Positions 33,451 through 43,122 of a DNA stretch of 64,000 nucleotides are shown piece by piece. The notes beneath the pieces are model-generated. The model was not told where the DNA came from. It saw nothing but the letters and a program-made list of their open reading frames with translations, and searched no databases. Within the stretch, counting starts at the first letter, position 1; each line of letters starts with the position of its first letter. Position numbers and translations under genes: made by a program. The stretch lies in contig NZ_LFBV01000002.1 in the NCBI RefSeq assembly GCF_001905345.1, forward strand, positions 434,001-498,000. The letters are read 5' to 3'. The stretch comes from Streptomyces uncialis (GTDB lineage Bacteria > Actinomycetota > Actinomycetes > Streptomycetales > Streptomycetaceae).

Positions 33451-33763
33451 AGGGTCGCTCGCCTCTCAGGTCCGGGGCGCCGGGGCGCGTCCGCCGCCCA
33501 CCCGTCATGGTGCGGGTAGGGGCATCTTGATCGGCCGACCGGAATCGGTCAAGACGGCGGCCGGGGCGGACGGGAACCGGTCAAACAATCGATTCCGGGC
33601 CATCCGGACGGAGTCCGCCGGTCCGGATCGACCCACATGTCGGGGTGGACGGCTGCCTGTGTCCACACAGGTCACCGCTGGGTCGTCGATGTGCTCGCCC
33701 GAATTCATGCGGGCATCGTCGCGTTCGTCGTCCCGGGCTGCCACCGCACAGGGGACTCCGCGT

Positions 33764-33802
33764 CGGCGGGCCGCCGTGGGCCGCCTCCGCGGCGGCCCGC
33801 CG
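33764..33802 (-). terminator. terminator hairpin of the ArsR-VOC operon
   Basis: CGGCGGGCCGCC at 33764-33775 pairs perfectly with GGCGGCCCGCCG at 33791-33802 around 15 bases. It starts 39 bases after the stop of the VOC gene. The rest of 33451-33840 holds CCGGTCAA words and no gene. Confidence 0.6.
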
Positions 33803-33840
33803 CGTTCCGGCGTGGGGCGGTCGGAGCGTTTGTGGTCTCC

Positions 33841-34227
33841 TCAGGCCTGGTGGACGATCTGGATCAGGTTGCCGCAGGTGTCGTCCAGTACCGCGGTGGT
33901 GACCGGGCCCATCTCCAGCGGCTCCTGGGTGAAGCGCACACCGAGGCCGCGCAGCCGGTCGAACTCCGCGTGGACGTCGTCCACGGCGAAGGCGGTGGCG
34001 GGGATGCCGTCCTTGGCCAGCGCGTCCCGGTACGGCTTCACCGCGGGATGGCCCGCGGGCTCCAGGAGCAACTCGGTCCCGTCGGGCGCCTCCGGGGAGA
34101 CCACGGTCAGCCAGCGGTCCTCACCGATCGGGACCTCGGTCTTCTTCACGAAGCCCAGCACCTCGGTGTAGAAGCGCAGGGCCTTGTCCTGGTCGTCGAC
34201 GAAGACGCTGGACAGATGAATCCTCAT
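33841..34227 (-). CDS. VOC family protein, operon partner of ArsR regulator
   Basis: 128 aa, one VOC domain. It starts MRIHLSSVFVDDQDKALRFY and ends VLDDTCGNLIQIVHQA, with the usual second half FAVDDVHAEFDRLRGLGVRF. The ATG at 34227 overlaps the upstream ArsR stop by four bases (ATGA), so translation is coupled. Such VOC proteins paired with ArsR regulators are common in actinomycetes; the ligand or substrate is unknown. Confidence 0.87.
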   Translation of the reverse strand: MRIHLSSVFVDDQDKALRFYTEVLGFVKKTEVPIGEDRWLTVVSPEAPDGTELLLEPAGHPAVKPYRDALAKDGIPATAFAVDDVHAEFDRLRGLGVRFTQEPLEMGPVTTAVLDDTCGNLIQIVHQA

Positions 34228-34517
34228 GGTGTGCTCTCTGATTCGTCGGGCATGGTCCACCGCTCCGCGATGCGTTTCAGGGGTGCGGTGTTCAGGTCAT
34301 GGAACTTGTAGCGCCCCTCCCGCCGGCTCTCGACCAGACCGGCGGCCTCCAGCACGGCGAGGTGCTGGGAGACCGCCTGGCGCGAGATGCCGAGCTGATG
34401 CTTCACGCTCAGCCGCGCGCAGATCTCGAAGAGGGTCTGCCCCCGCTGCTCGGTGAGCTCGTCGAGGATCTTCCGGCGGGTGGGGTCGGCCAGGGCTTTG
34501 AATATGTCGTCGGCCAC
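34224..34517 (-). CDS. ArsR/SmtB-type HTH regulator
   Basis: 97 aa. The winged HTH covers nearly the whole chain: DDIFKALADPTRRKILDEL, ISRQAVSQHLAVLEAAGLVE, SRREGRYKFHDLN. No metal-binding ELCVC motif is present, so it is of the non-metal SdpR-like group. Autoregulation is likely because a perfect 24-bp palindrome lies nine bases before the ATG. It forms a two-gene operon with the VOC gene. Confidence 0.88.
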   Translation of the reverse strand: MADDIFKALADPTRRKILDELTEQRGQTLFEICARLSVKHQLGISRQAVSQHLAVLEAAGLVESRREGRYKFHDLNTAPLKRIAERWTMPDESESTP

Positions 34518-34525
34518 GCCCCATC

Positions 34526-34549
34526 ATAGGCAAGCGCATGCTTGCCTAT
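34526..34549. promoter_or_regulatory. palindromic operator of the ArsR-VOC operon
   Basis: ATAGGCAAGC-GCAT-GCTTGCCTAT is a perfect inverted repeat with 10-bp arms directly upstream of the ArsR start. Operators of SdpR-like ArsR regulators have this size and place. Confidence 0.7.
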
Positions 34550-34822
34550 CAAGTCGTGACGTGCCGTTTCGCGAGGGGTCGCTTGGTCGACGGCCGGTCC
34601 GGGGCAGCTGTCGGACCAACCGGTGATGTCCAGCGGCCGGGCTCCGTCACGCCCGTACGGGAACCCGCAGGCATGGCCCCCGGCTCGCGGGGCAGGCGGA
34701 CCTTACAGGGGTGACACCCGAGAGCGCCGTATCTGGTCCTTCGGCGCTCGCCGTGGACCGGGCCGCCCCGCTTTCCCTGGGACGGGGGCGCGGGCGGCCG
34801 GTCCTTACGGTTCCATGGGGAC

Positions 34823-35848
<1,026 letters not shown>

Positions 35849-36065
35849 CCCGCCTCCGGACGTGTCCCCCGCGATGCCGCGCGCCGGGGGCACGTCCGGT
35901 GGCCCGTACACCGGTCGCTACGATCTTCCCGGCGGCCGGGCCGCACGAGCGGCCGGCCGGAACCACGGGCCGCGGGTCCGGCGTCCTGGCGGGGGAACCC
36001 GTGGGGTGGCCCCGGCCATCCGCCCGGTGACCGGGCTCGGGGCGAACGGTGAGGGGACACACGGG

Positions 36066-37199
36066 GTGACCGAGGGGCTGGGGCGGTTCGGCGAGGACGG
36101 CCGGGAGCGGGCGGCGGAACCCGGTGCGCTGGGCCGCCGGATCAGCGCGCGGCGCCGACGGCGGGCCCTGTTCGCAGGAGGCGTGGTCGTGGCGCTGCTC
36201 ATCGGCTGGGGCGCCGCGGAATGGGTGCGGGACGGCGGGCCGTTCGGCACCGAGGCGCGCCACTGCTGGGATGCCTGGGCACCGGACGACGCGCCCTTCC
36301 TCTCCGACGCGTGGCTCGGCGAGGCGGGCCACCGTACGGGCACCTCGGAGGGGCCCGAGCGGGGCGAAGGGGAGTGCACGGTCTCGGTCGCGTCGAGCGA
36401 CCGCGACGACCTGCGTTCCGAGATCGAGGTGGTCTACGGTCCTGCCCCCGAGGGCGCCGACGAGCGGTTCGACTGGCTGCTGGAACACCTCGGCGGTACG
36501 GCGGTCCCTGTCCCGGACGGGCTGCCCGGTGCGGTCACGGCCGAATCGGGGATGCTGGTGCTGCCGGAGCGCTGCGACAACGCCGACGGCCGTCCGACGA
36601 CCGTGTCGCTGACGGCGAAGTCGACGCGGAACTGGAACAACGGGCGCCGCGCCACCTCCTCCGGGCTCGGCGGGGTGGACCGGGTGGCGCGGCTGCTGGT
36701 GGCGGCGGCCGACGCGGCGATGGACCGCGCGGGCTGCGGCGGGCCGCGCCAGGAAGTCCGGTCGCCGGTGCTGAACCTGCCGGAGGACGCGGAGAAGGTG
36801 TTCTGGTCGTCCGCCTCGTCGCTGTGCCGGATTCCCGGGCTCGCGGTCGACAAGGTGACGGCTGATTCCCTGGGCGACCAGCGGGTCGGTGTGGTCGGCC
36901 CGGAGCTCCAGACCTGTGTGGTGACCCGTCGGCACAGCGCGGAGCCGTATCTCTCGGCCGTCATGGTGGCGCGGCCCGGGCTGATGCGGCTGTTCGAGGG
37001 GCTGGCGGGCGACGGCGTGCCCGCGCCGGGGTGGCGGGGCACCGGTTCGCTCGCGGGGAACCGTCAGGTCGTCCGTACCGAGTGCGGGGACCGGCGGATG
37101 GGGTTCCTGATGGCGGGGACGAGCGAGGAACAGGCCGCCGCCTTCGCCAACTCCGCCGCCGACCGGCTGGGTTGTGCCGCGGTGGCTCCGCGCCCCTGA
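36066..37199 (+). CDS. membrane-anchored eight-cysteine extracytoplasmic protein (paralogue 1)
   Basis: 377 aa. A basic stretch (RRRRR) precedes one membrane segment (ALFAGGVVVALLIGWGAAEW, about 36-55). The rest lies outside the membrane and has eight Cys in the contexts HCWDAW, GECTVSV, ERCDN, GCGGP, LCRIPGL, TCVVTR, ECGDRR and LGCAAV. The next gene has eight Cys in matching order, so the domain is probably disulfide-rich and both genes descend from a duplication. No known domain is recognised. The GTG at 36066 is chosen because upstream frame is low-complexity and AGGGG lies upstream. It is followed after 67 bases by its paralogue. Confidence 0.72.
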   Translation: MTEGLGRFGEDGRERAAEPGALGRRISARRRRRALFAGGVVVALLIGWGAAEWVRDGGPFGTEARHCWDAWAPDDAPFLSDAWLGEAGHRTGTSEGPERGEGECTVSVASSDRDDLRSEIEVVYGPAPEGADERFDWLLEHLGGTAVPVPDGLPGAVTAESGMLVLPERCDNADGRPTTVSLTAKSTRNWNNGRRATSSGLGGVDRVARLLVAAADAAMDRAGCGGPRQEVRSPVLNLPEDAEKVFWSSASSLCRIPGLAVDKVTADSLGDQRVGVVGPELQTCVVTRRHSAEPYLSAVMVARPGLMRLFEGLAGDGVPAPGWRGTGSLAGNRQVVRTECGDRRMGFLMAGTSEEQAAAFANSAADRLGCAAVAPRP

Positions 37200-37266
37200 C
37201 CCCCGTACCGAGCCGCCCGACGAGATCCGTCCCGTGTTCCGACTTCCCCTGGGGGACCGCACCATC

Positions 37267-38418
37267 ATGGCCGACGTACCGCGCACCGGGGATTCCCCGC
37301 TCACCCCCGTGACACCGTCCGACGGGCCCCGCCGCCGGTGGCATCCGCGTGGGCTGCTGTGCGGCGCTCCGGGTGCCGCCCTGATCGCGGCGGTCACCGG
37401 TGCGCTGCTCGGTGCGGGACTGACCGCGTGGGGCTCGGGATCGGGGCCGTTCGCGCGTTCGGCGGCCGACTGGTGCGGGGGCACCTTCGCGGACGGTGAT
37501 GTCGAGCGGCTGTTCCGGGGGGCGGGCGATGTCCGGCAGGCCGAACTGCCGCTGTGGGAGGGGCGGCGCAGCCTCGTGGGACCGGCCGGGACCTGTCGGC
37601 TCACCACGGAGAACTGGCAGGTCACCGTGCGGGTGCACCGGCTGGACACGGAGTGGACCGGTGAGGGGCGCTGGGCGAACGAGTTCCTGGCCGCGCGGCT
37701 GAGCCCGCTGGGCGGCGGTCTGCTGGGGATGGCCTCGGACACCCGGGCCTGGCTGGCCGTGCCGGACGGGTGCGAGGGAAGGCCCGGCGAGGGTGAGGGA
37801 CCGACCGTGGTCGACATATCCAGCGGTTCCGCCGGTCCCCGTGACGATGTCGACGTGACGGACCGGGCCGCGCTGGCCCGGTCGGTGGTCCGCGCGGTGA
37901 ACGGTCTCCTCGCCGGGGAGGACTGCGCGGGCAGGCTCGCGGACCCGGTGAAGGGCCTGCCCGAGCCCCCGGAGCACCAGGCCGAGGCGCCGGACGCGCT
38001 GTGCGGTGTGAAGGGGCTGCGGCTGCCCGGGAAGCGGGAGTTCGACGAGAAGCGTCCGCTGATCACCCGGGGCGCGGGCCCGGTCCGCACCTGCGACCGG
38101 GGCGAGAGCCCGCGGCGGCCCGGTCTGCGGCTGATGACGGTCGCGGACCCACGGCTCGCGCGGGTCTTCGACCGGCTCGTCCGGTCGTCCGGCGCTCCGG
38201 TCCGCCATGAGCGCGGGCGTGGGGTGCTGCGTGCCGACCTCGGGGCGTTCCAGGCCGACTGCCCCACCGGTCCTGTGGTGTTCCTGGTGGCGGCGGACGA
38301 CGGGGACCGGGCCGCGGACATCCGGGCGGTGTTCCCGGGGTACGTGCGCGCCGAGGCGCAGCGGGTGGGGTGCGGGACGGTCAGGGTGACACTGCCGGGT
38401 CCGGCGGCGTCGGGGTGA
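37267..38418 (+). CDS. membrane-anchored eight-cysteine extracytoplasmic protein (paralogue 2)
   Basis: 383 aa. One membrane segment at about 37-60 (LIAAVTGALLGAGLTAW) is followed by an outer domain with Cys in DWCGGT, TCRLTT, GCEGRP, DCAGRL, LCGVKGL, TCDRGE, DCPTGP and GCGTV. Spacing and neighbouring residues follow those of the preceding protein although overall identity looks low. The shared C-terminal VxxDCxxGxxxFLxAA pattern is notable. Function unknown; probably cell-surface. ATG at 37267 after GGGGGAC. The pair likely forms one transcription unit ending at the hairpin at 38423. Confidence 0.74.
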   Translation: MADVPRTGDSPLTPVTPSDGPRRRWHPRGLLCGAPGAALIAAVTGALLGAGLTAWGSGSGPFARSAADWCGGTFADGDVERLFRGAGDVRQAELPLWEGRRSLVGPAGTCRLTTENWQVTVRVHRLDTEWTGEGRWANEFLAARLSPLGGGLLGMASDTRAWLAVPDGCEGRPGEGEGPTVVDISSGSAGPRDDVDVTDRAALARSVVRAVNGLLAGEDCAGRLADPVKGLPEPPEHQAEAPDALCGVKGLRLPGKREFDEKRPLITRGAGPVRTCDRGESPRRPGLRLMTVADPRLARVFDRLVRSSGAPVRHERGRGVLRADLGAFQADCPTGPVVFLVAADDGDRAADIRAVFPGYVRAEAQRVGCGTVRVTLPGPAASG

Positions 38419-38422
38419 CGCC

Positions 38423-38442
38423 GCCGGACCAGGCGGTCCGGC
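38423..38442. terminator. hairpin between convergent genes
   Basis: GCCGGACC-AGGC-GGTCCGGC is a perfect 8-bp stem four bases after the stop of the eight-cysteine protein 2. A second GC-rich inverted repeat follows near 38468-38487. Confidence 0.55.
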
Positions 38443-38502
38443 CCTTGGTTCCGGTCGAGGGCTCCCGGCCCCGGGCTGGGCCGGGGGCGGGAGCGGGGCG
38501 CT

Positions 38503-38952
38503 TCAGGCGGGTTCCCCGCGGTAGGTGCCGAAGGCCCAGGCGTTGCCCTCCGGGTCCTGGATGGTGAACCCCCGGCTGCCGTAGGGGCGGTCCTGGATCT
38601 CGCGGGTGATCCTGACTCCCGCGTCCGCGAGCCGCCTGTACAGGGCGTCGACATGGTCGGTGACGACGTACGCGCCGGCCGTGCCGGGCATGAGGGTCAC
38701 GGGGCTGTCCGGGCGGTACGACCCGAGCATGACTCCCCCGCCCTCGGGCCAGTCCAGCTGAGCGTGTTCGACGATCTCTCCGTCCTGGTACACGGCCGTG
38801 CGGCGGAAGCCGACGGTGCCGACGAGGAAGTCGATCAGCGCGGGCGCGTCGTGGGCCTGGAGGGTGAGCCAGACGCCCGCGTCCTGCCGGGTCCTGGTGG
38901 CGGCGCGGACGGCCTCGCTCTTGGTCTCGTGGATGCTCCGGTTGCTGTTCAT
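38503..38952 (-). CDS. VOC family protein, operon partner of AraC regulator
   Basis: 149 aa. The VOC domain spans VWLTLQAHDAPALIDFLVGT to FTIQDPEGNAWAFGTYRG, with the middle YRRLADAGVRITREIQDRPY. The ATG at 38952 overlaps the AraC stop by four bases (ATGA) and has GGGAGG just upstream. AraC-VOC pairs of this kind are frequent in Streptomyces; the ligand is unknown. Confidence 0.86.
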   Translation of the reverse strand: MNSNRSIHETKSEAVRAATRTRQDAGVWLTLQAHDAPALIDFLVGTVGFRRTAVYQDGEIVEHAQLDWPEGGGVMLGSYRPDSPVTLMPGTAGAYVVTDHVDALYRRLADAGVRITREIQDRPYGSRGFTIQDPEGNAWAFGTYRGEPA

Positions 38953-39869
38953 GCCTCCCACTGTGCTTCGTACCGATGGGCACCGGCTTGGATATTCCGG
39001 CACTCCTCGGCGAGCCACGCGGTGGGGCTGACCCCGGTGTACTGATGGAAGTCCCGGACCAGGTGGGAGTGGTCGAAGTAGCCGCATCCGGCGGCCACCC
39101 CGGACAGGTCCAGCGGGCCGCCGCCGGCCGCGCGGACCACCGCGGACCGGGCGTGCTGGAAGCGCATCATGCGGGCCGCCCGTTTGGGGCTCAGCCCGGT
39201 CTCGGCGCGGAACAGCGTGCCCAGTCGGCGCGGTCCGAGCGCCACGTGACGGGACAGGCCCTCCAGGGTGCCGGCGCCCCGGTGCTGGGCGAGCCATGTC
39301 CACGCCTCGGCGACCTCGGGCCGCACCGCGCGGTCCGGGTGGGCGTCCGCCGCGCGGCGCCGGAGGTACGCGGCGAGCAGGGCGAACCGCCGTGCCCAGT
39401 CGTCGGTCCCGCGCAGCCGGTCGCGTATCTCGGCGGCGCGGGCGCCGAGCACTTCCGCACCGGGGATCACGGACTGGGTGGCCAGGGCCCCGGCGGGCAG
39501 GCCCAGCAGGGCGCGGGCGGCGAGCGGATGCAGATCGAGCTGGATGCCCTCCTCGTGCGGGGGCTGCTCCAGATACACGGGTCGCTGGTGCAGTCCGCCG
39601 ACGACGATGTCGGTGCGGATGGCGTCCGCGGACCGTGCCTGACCGGCGCTGTCGCCGCCCACGACGGGTCCGTCGAGGGAGAAGAGCAGCGTCAGGGACG
39701 GTGACGGCAGCCCCCGGTGCAGCACGGGCGGCAGCCCTCCGGAGCGGTAGCCGACGGCGGACACGACCAGTCCGCCGAGACCGGCGGCGGCGCCGAGGAG
39801 AGGTCCGGCCCAGACGTACTCCCGGAACTCGCCCTCCGGCCCGCGCTCGGGACGGGGCACGGCGTCCAT
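38949..39869 (-). CDS. AraC family transcriptional regulator
   Basis: 306 aa. The C-terminal ~110 residues hold two HTH motifs: LEGLSRHVALGPRRLGTLF and GVAAGCGYFDHSHLVRDFHQ, followed by TGVSPTAWLAEE. The N-terminal ~180 residues include an early REYVWAGPLLGAAAGLGG and HPLAARALLGLPAGAL, as in the DUF6597-type AraC group. It is cotranscribed and translationally coupled with the VOC gene, which it probably controls. Start ATG at 39869. Confidence 0.88.
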   Translation of the reverse strand: MDAVPRPERGPEGEFREYVWAGPLLGAAAGLGGLVVSAVGYRSGGLPPVLHRGLPSPSLTLLFSLDGPVVGGDSAGQARSADAIRTDIVVGGLHQRPVYLEQPPHEEGIQLDLHPLAARALLGLPAGALATQSVIPGAEVLGARAAEIRDRLRGTDDWARRFALLAAYLRRRAADAHPDRAVRPEVAEAWTWLAQHRGAGTLEGLSRHVALGPRRLGTLFRAETGLSPKRAARMMRFQHARSAVVRAAGGGPLDLSGVAAGCGYFDHSHLVRDFHQYTGVSPTAWLAEECRNIQAGAHRYEAQWEA

Positions 39870-40114
39870 GCCTCCAGTATGCCGTCCGGGTGCCCGCCCG
39901 GCCCGGCCACGGAGCCGCTCCGGGGCGGTCGTGAGCGGCCGGGCCGGGGTGGCCGGGTCCGGCCGCGCGGAGGCCGATGGGGGGTGAACGGATTTCCCGG
40001 AACTCCCACCTCAGCGCCCTACACATAAAGAAAAAATGAGAGCACTATGGACATAAGCACTGAAAAGCCGCACACCATGCGGTCGGACGAGCGGAACGAA
40101 GGAGAGCGAGTCCC

Positions 40115-40558
40115 ATGGCCGACGTCTCACACCACAGGGCGGACATCACGAGCCACCCTGATGCCTCCGAAATGCGGGCCCGGCACGATCGTGTGCTCGG
40201 TGGTCGCGATGTGACGCTTGTGGACGGACCACTGTTCCTCGTGGGTCTGTACTGCGCCATCTCCCCCTGGACGGTCCACTTCGCGAGCAGCCAGTCCACC
40301 CTCGCGACCCACAACCTGATCATGGGCGTCGCCATAGCGGCGCTGGCCATCGGGTTCGCCGTCATGCCCGCCAGGATGTACGGGCTGAGCTGGGCCATCT
40401 GCGCCATGGGTGTCTGGCTGATCGTCGCGCCCTGGATCGTGGGCAGCAGCCCCGACACCGGCGTCGTCATCAACAACATCGTCATCGGCGCGCTGACGCT
40501 CCTGCTGGGACTGGTGTGCACGGGAGCGGCGATGAGAACCGGACGAGGCAAGTCGTAA
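40115..40558 (+). CDS. SPW-repeat membrane protein
   Basis: 147 aa with four membrane segments. The repeated motif is seen as CAISPWTVHF in the first half and LIVAPWIVGS in the second, each followed by NxxxGxxIAxLA-like residues (HNLIMGVAIAALAIG and NNIVIGALTLLLG). SPW proteins are small integral membrane proteins of unknown function. GAAGGAGAG before the ATG fixes the start. An AT-rich leader at 40022-40075 (ACATAAAGAAAAAATGAG) probably holds the promoter; such sequence is rare in this window. Confidence 0.88.
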   Translation: MADVSHHRADITSHPDASEMRARHDRVLGGRDVTLVDGPLFLVGLYCAISPWTVHFASSQSTLATHNLIMGVAIAALAIGFAVMPARMYGLSWAICAMGVWLIVAPWIVGSSPDTGVVINNIVIGALTLLLGLVCTGAAMRTGRGKS

Positions 40559-40851
40559 CCCCGCCCCCGGCGTCCCGCGCGCCGCGGTGGTGAGAGCAGA
40601 GGCGGTACCGGGCGGGAGCGGTACCGCAGCCACGCGGGAGAACGACCGCCGGCCGGTCCAGCGCAGACGCGGACCGGCCGGTGGCATGCGCGGGCCCCGC
40701 ACATCAGCCCCCCGCACATCCGCCACACGTACTCGGCTACCGTCCTGAGCATCCGCCGGGACATCATCCGGCGGACCGGGCCCCGTGCCCACCGCCCGCC
40801 CTGGACCGCTCCAGCCGTCCGGGCCGGTCCGACGAAGGGACTTGGCCGCGC

Positions 40852-41307
40852 ATGAACGTCGGTGACACCGTCGAGGACTTCACCCTCCCCGACGAGACCG
40901 GAACCCCCCGCGCCCTCTCCGAACTGCTCGGGGACGGGCCCGTGGTGCTGTTCTTCTACCCGGCAGCGATGACGAGCGGCTGCACGGCCGAGGCATGTCA
41001 CTTCCGTGACCTGGCCGCCGAGTTCCGGGCGGCGGGCGCCCGGCCGGTGGGGATCAGCGGGGACCCGGTGGAACGCCAGCGGGAGTTCGCGGAACGTCAC
41101 ACCCTCGGCTACCCGCTGCTCGCCGATCCGGACGGCACGGTCCGGACACTGTTCGGTGTGAAGCGGGGGTTCTCGCCGGCGCCCACCAAGCGCGTCACCT
41201 TCGTGATCGGCACGGACCGTACCGTGCGGGAGGTGGTCCGCAGCGAGCTGCGGATGAGCGTGCACGCGGACCGGGCGCTGGCGGCGGTACGCGCGTCACG
41301 GGCCTGA
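40852..41307 (+). CDS. peroxiredoxin, BCP/PrxQ type
   Basis: 151 aa. Thioredoxin-fold peroxidase with the peroxidatic Cys in FFYPAAMTSGCTAEACHFRD; a second Cys five residues later (CTAEAC) is the PrxQ resolving position. Further matches are VGISGDPVERQREFAERH and YPLLADPDGTVRTLFGV. It reduces hydroperoxides with thioredoxin-like donors. The Thr four residues before the Cys is present. ATG at 40852 with GAAGGGA about ten bases upstream. Stands alone. Confidence 0.9.
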   Translation: MNVGDTVEDFTLPDETGTPRALSELLGDGPVVLFFYPAAMTSGCTAEACHFRDLAAEFRAAGARPVGISGDPVERQREFAERHTLGYPLLADPDGTVRTLFGVKRGFSPAPTKRVTFVIGTDRTVREVVRSELRMSVHADRALAAVRASRA

Positions 41308-41377
41308 CGCCGGGACCTGCCCGGGTCCGGCCCAGCGGCGCGCGTCAGCTGCGGTCTCCGGGCGCGGGCGGGCCGCC

Positions 41378-42166
41378 TCAACGGTCCCGTCGCCGCAGCC
41401 GTGCGGCGGCCCGGGCGACGGCGCCGTCCTTCGTCCGCTCCGGCTTGGACAGCCGTGGCGCCGGACGCACGGGGCCGTCGGGCACCGGGCGGGTGTCGGG
41501 CACCGTACGGGCGGCTGGTGCCTTACCGATGTCCGGTGCCGTACGGGTATCGGGTGAGGTGTGGTCGTCAGGGGCCGCGGGGGCTACCGGTACGGTGTCG
41601 GGTCCCGTCGCGGGGCGCGTCCCGTCATCGGTGGCGGCGGGTGCCGTGCGGCGGGCCAGCGCGTGATGGTAGCGGCGGGAGACCCGTCGGCCGAGCAGCA
41701 GATACGCGAGGAACGCGCCGCTCGTGTTGAGGATGACGTCGTCCACGTCGAAGGCGCGGCCCGGGACGATGGCGCCCTGGACGAGTTCCACCAGGCTCAT
41801 CACGGCCGCGGTGAGCAGCACCATCCGCAGCATCCGCAGCCGCCGGGGCACCAGCAGCGGAAGCAGCAGGCCGAACGGCGCGCCGAGCAGCAGATTGCCG
41901 CCGAGCTGCTTGCAGGCGGCGAGGAAGGTGTAGTCCTCGGCGTACTGCCGCAGCGAGTGGCCGGGCCGCAGATTGGCTCCGGCGATGGATTCCGACGCGG
42001 GGGACGGGGTCAGGGTCAGCCGTGCCAGGACGGCGGCGAAGGCGACCAGCCCGAGGAACGCCGCCGTCGCGACCAGTACCCGCAGCAGGACCCGTCCACG
42101 GGGGACGGGCGCGGGCACGTCGAGGGAGGGGGGCGGGCTCTTGCGGGGTTCACTGATTGCCGTCAC
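41378..42166 (-). CDS. VanZ-like membrane protein with repetitive C-terminal tail
   Basis: 262 aa. Four or so membrane segments between about 30 and 165 (LLRVLVATAAFLGLVAFAAV, NLLLGAPFGLLLPLL, MVLLTAAVMSLVELVQGAIV, VILNTSGAFLAYLLLG). The motif RAFDVDDVILNTSGAFLAY is the VanZ/DUF signature. The last ~90 residues are irregular repeats of PDTRTAPD and VPDTRPVPD type, then a basic end. VanZ relatives include a low-level teicoplanin-resistance protein; function here is unknown. GTG at 42166 starts the protein with no strong ribosome binding site. Confidence 0.8.
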   Translation of the reverse strand: MTAISEPRKSPPPSLDVPAPVPRGRVLLRVLVATAAFLGLVAFAAVLARLTLTPSPASESIAGANLRPGHSLRQYAEDYTFLAACKQLGGNLLLGAPFGLLLPLLVPRRLRMLRMVLLTAAVMSLVELVQGAIVPGRAFDVDDVILNTSGAFLAYLLLGRRVSRRYHHALARRTAPAATDDGTRPATGPDTVPVAPAAPDDHTSPDTRTAPDIGKAPAARTVPDTRPVPDGPVRPAPRLSKPERTKDGAVARAAARLRRRDR

Positions 42167-42282
42167 GGGGTCCGTGTGCCCCTGGATGTGGCGAGTACAC
42201 GGGCGGACACGGAGCACGGGGGCGTGCGAGGGGCGCGTCGGCCCGGTGCGCGCCACGCGCCCCCGGTGTCCGGGAGGCGGGT

Positions 42283-43122
42283 TCAGGGGTCGATGAGTCC
42301 CGCGCGGATCGCGTACCGGGTCAGCTCCAGGCGGTCCTTGAGCCCGAGCTTCTGGAGCAGGTTCGCCCGGTGGCGTTCCACCGTCTTGACGCTGATGACC
42401 AGCAGATCCGCGATCTCCTTGGAGGTGTGCCCCTCGGCGACCAGTTTGAGGATCTCCTCCTCGCGGTCGGTGATCGCCCGGACGGGCAGCCGCTCGCCCT
42501 GGCGGACGCGGTCCAGATAGCCCCGGACCAGCGCGGGGACCGCGCCGGGATGCACGAACGGCTCGTCGCGCATCGCGGCCCGGCACGCCTCGACCAGATC
42601 GCGGTCGACCACCGACTTCATCACATAGCCGCTGGCGCCGACCTTCAGGGCCTCGAAGAAGTACTGCTCGTTGTCGTACATCGTCAGGAAGAGGATGCGC
42701 AGCGCGGGGAAGCGCCGGGTGAGTTCCCTGGCGGCCTGGAGGCCGGTCATCCGGGGCATGCCGATGTCGAGGATCGCGAGGTCGACGCCGGTGGCGCGGG
42801 CGCGGGCCACGGCCTCGGCGCCGTCACCGGCCTCGGCGACGACCGTGAGGTCGGGTTCGCTGTCGAGGATGAGCCGCACCCCGCGCCGGACCAGGGCGTG
42901 GTCGTCGGCGAGGAGGATACGGGTCGGGGCGCGGCCGTGCGCGGCCGGGTGGGGTCCGCCCGGCGCGGGGCGCGCCGGGGGCGGGGACCCGGGGCCCGGT
43001 GGCCGCCGGTCGCGGCCCGGTGGGCCGGGCGGGGTGTGCGGTGGGCCGCTGCGGGCGGCGGGCGCGGGGTGGGCGGGCCGGGTGCGCGCGTTCGGCGCGG
43101 ACCGTGTCACCTGGGGGTTCAT
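42283..43122 (-). CDS. NarL/FixJ-type response regulator with Pro-rich N-terminal extension
   Basis: 279 aa. Receiver domain from about 68 (RILLADDHALVRRGVRLIL) with phospho-acceptor Asp119 in LAILDIGMPRMTG. A LuxR HTH covers about 215-275 (ITDREEEILKLVAEGHTSKE, ISVKTVERHRANLLQKLGLK). The first 65 residues are Pro/Ala/Gly-rich and unusual for the family. The ATG at 43122 overlaps the kinase stop by four bases, which supports this long start. It forms a two-component system with the adjacent kinase; target genes are unknown. Confidence 0.9.
   Translation of the reverse strand: MNPQVTRSAPNARTRPAHPAPAARSGPPHTPPGPPGRDRRPPGPGSPPPARPAPGGPHPAAHGRAPTRILLADDHALVRRGVRLILDSEPDLTVVAEAGDGAEAVARARATGVDLAILDIGMPRMTGLQAARELTRRFPALRILFLTMYDNEQYFFEALKVGASGYVMKSVVDRDLVEACRAAMRDEPFVHPGAVPALVRGYLDRVRQGERLPVRAITDREEEILKLVAEGHTSKEIADLLVISVKTVERHRANLLQKLGLKDRLELTRYAIRAGLIDP

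Noticed and set aside
36300..38400. Short frames on both strands within the eight-cysteine gene pair.
   Set aside because: They overlap the two anchored proteins, lack start signals and look like shadow translation.
41378..42166. Glycopeptide resistance from the VanZ-like protein.
   Set aside because: No vanHAX genes are present, and VanZ-like membrane proteins are widespread without such a role.
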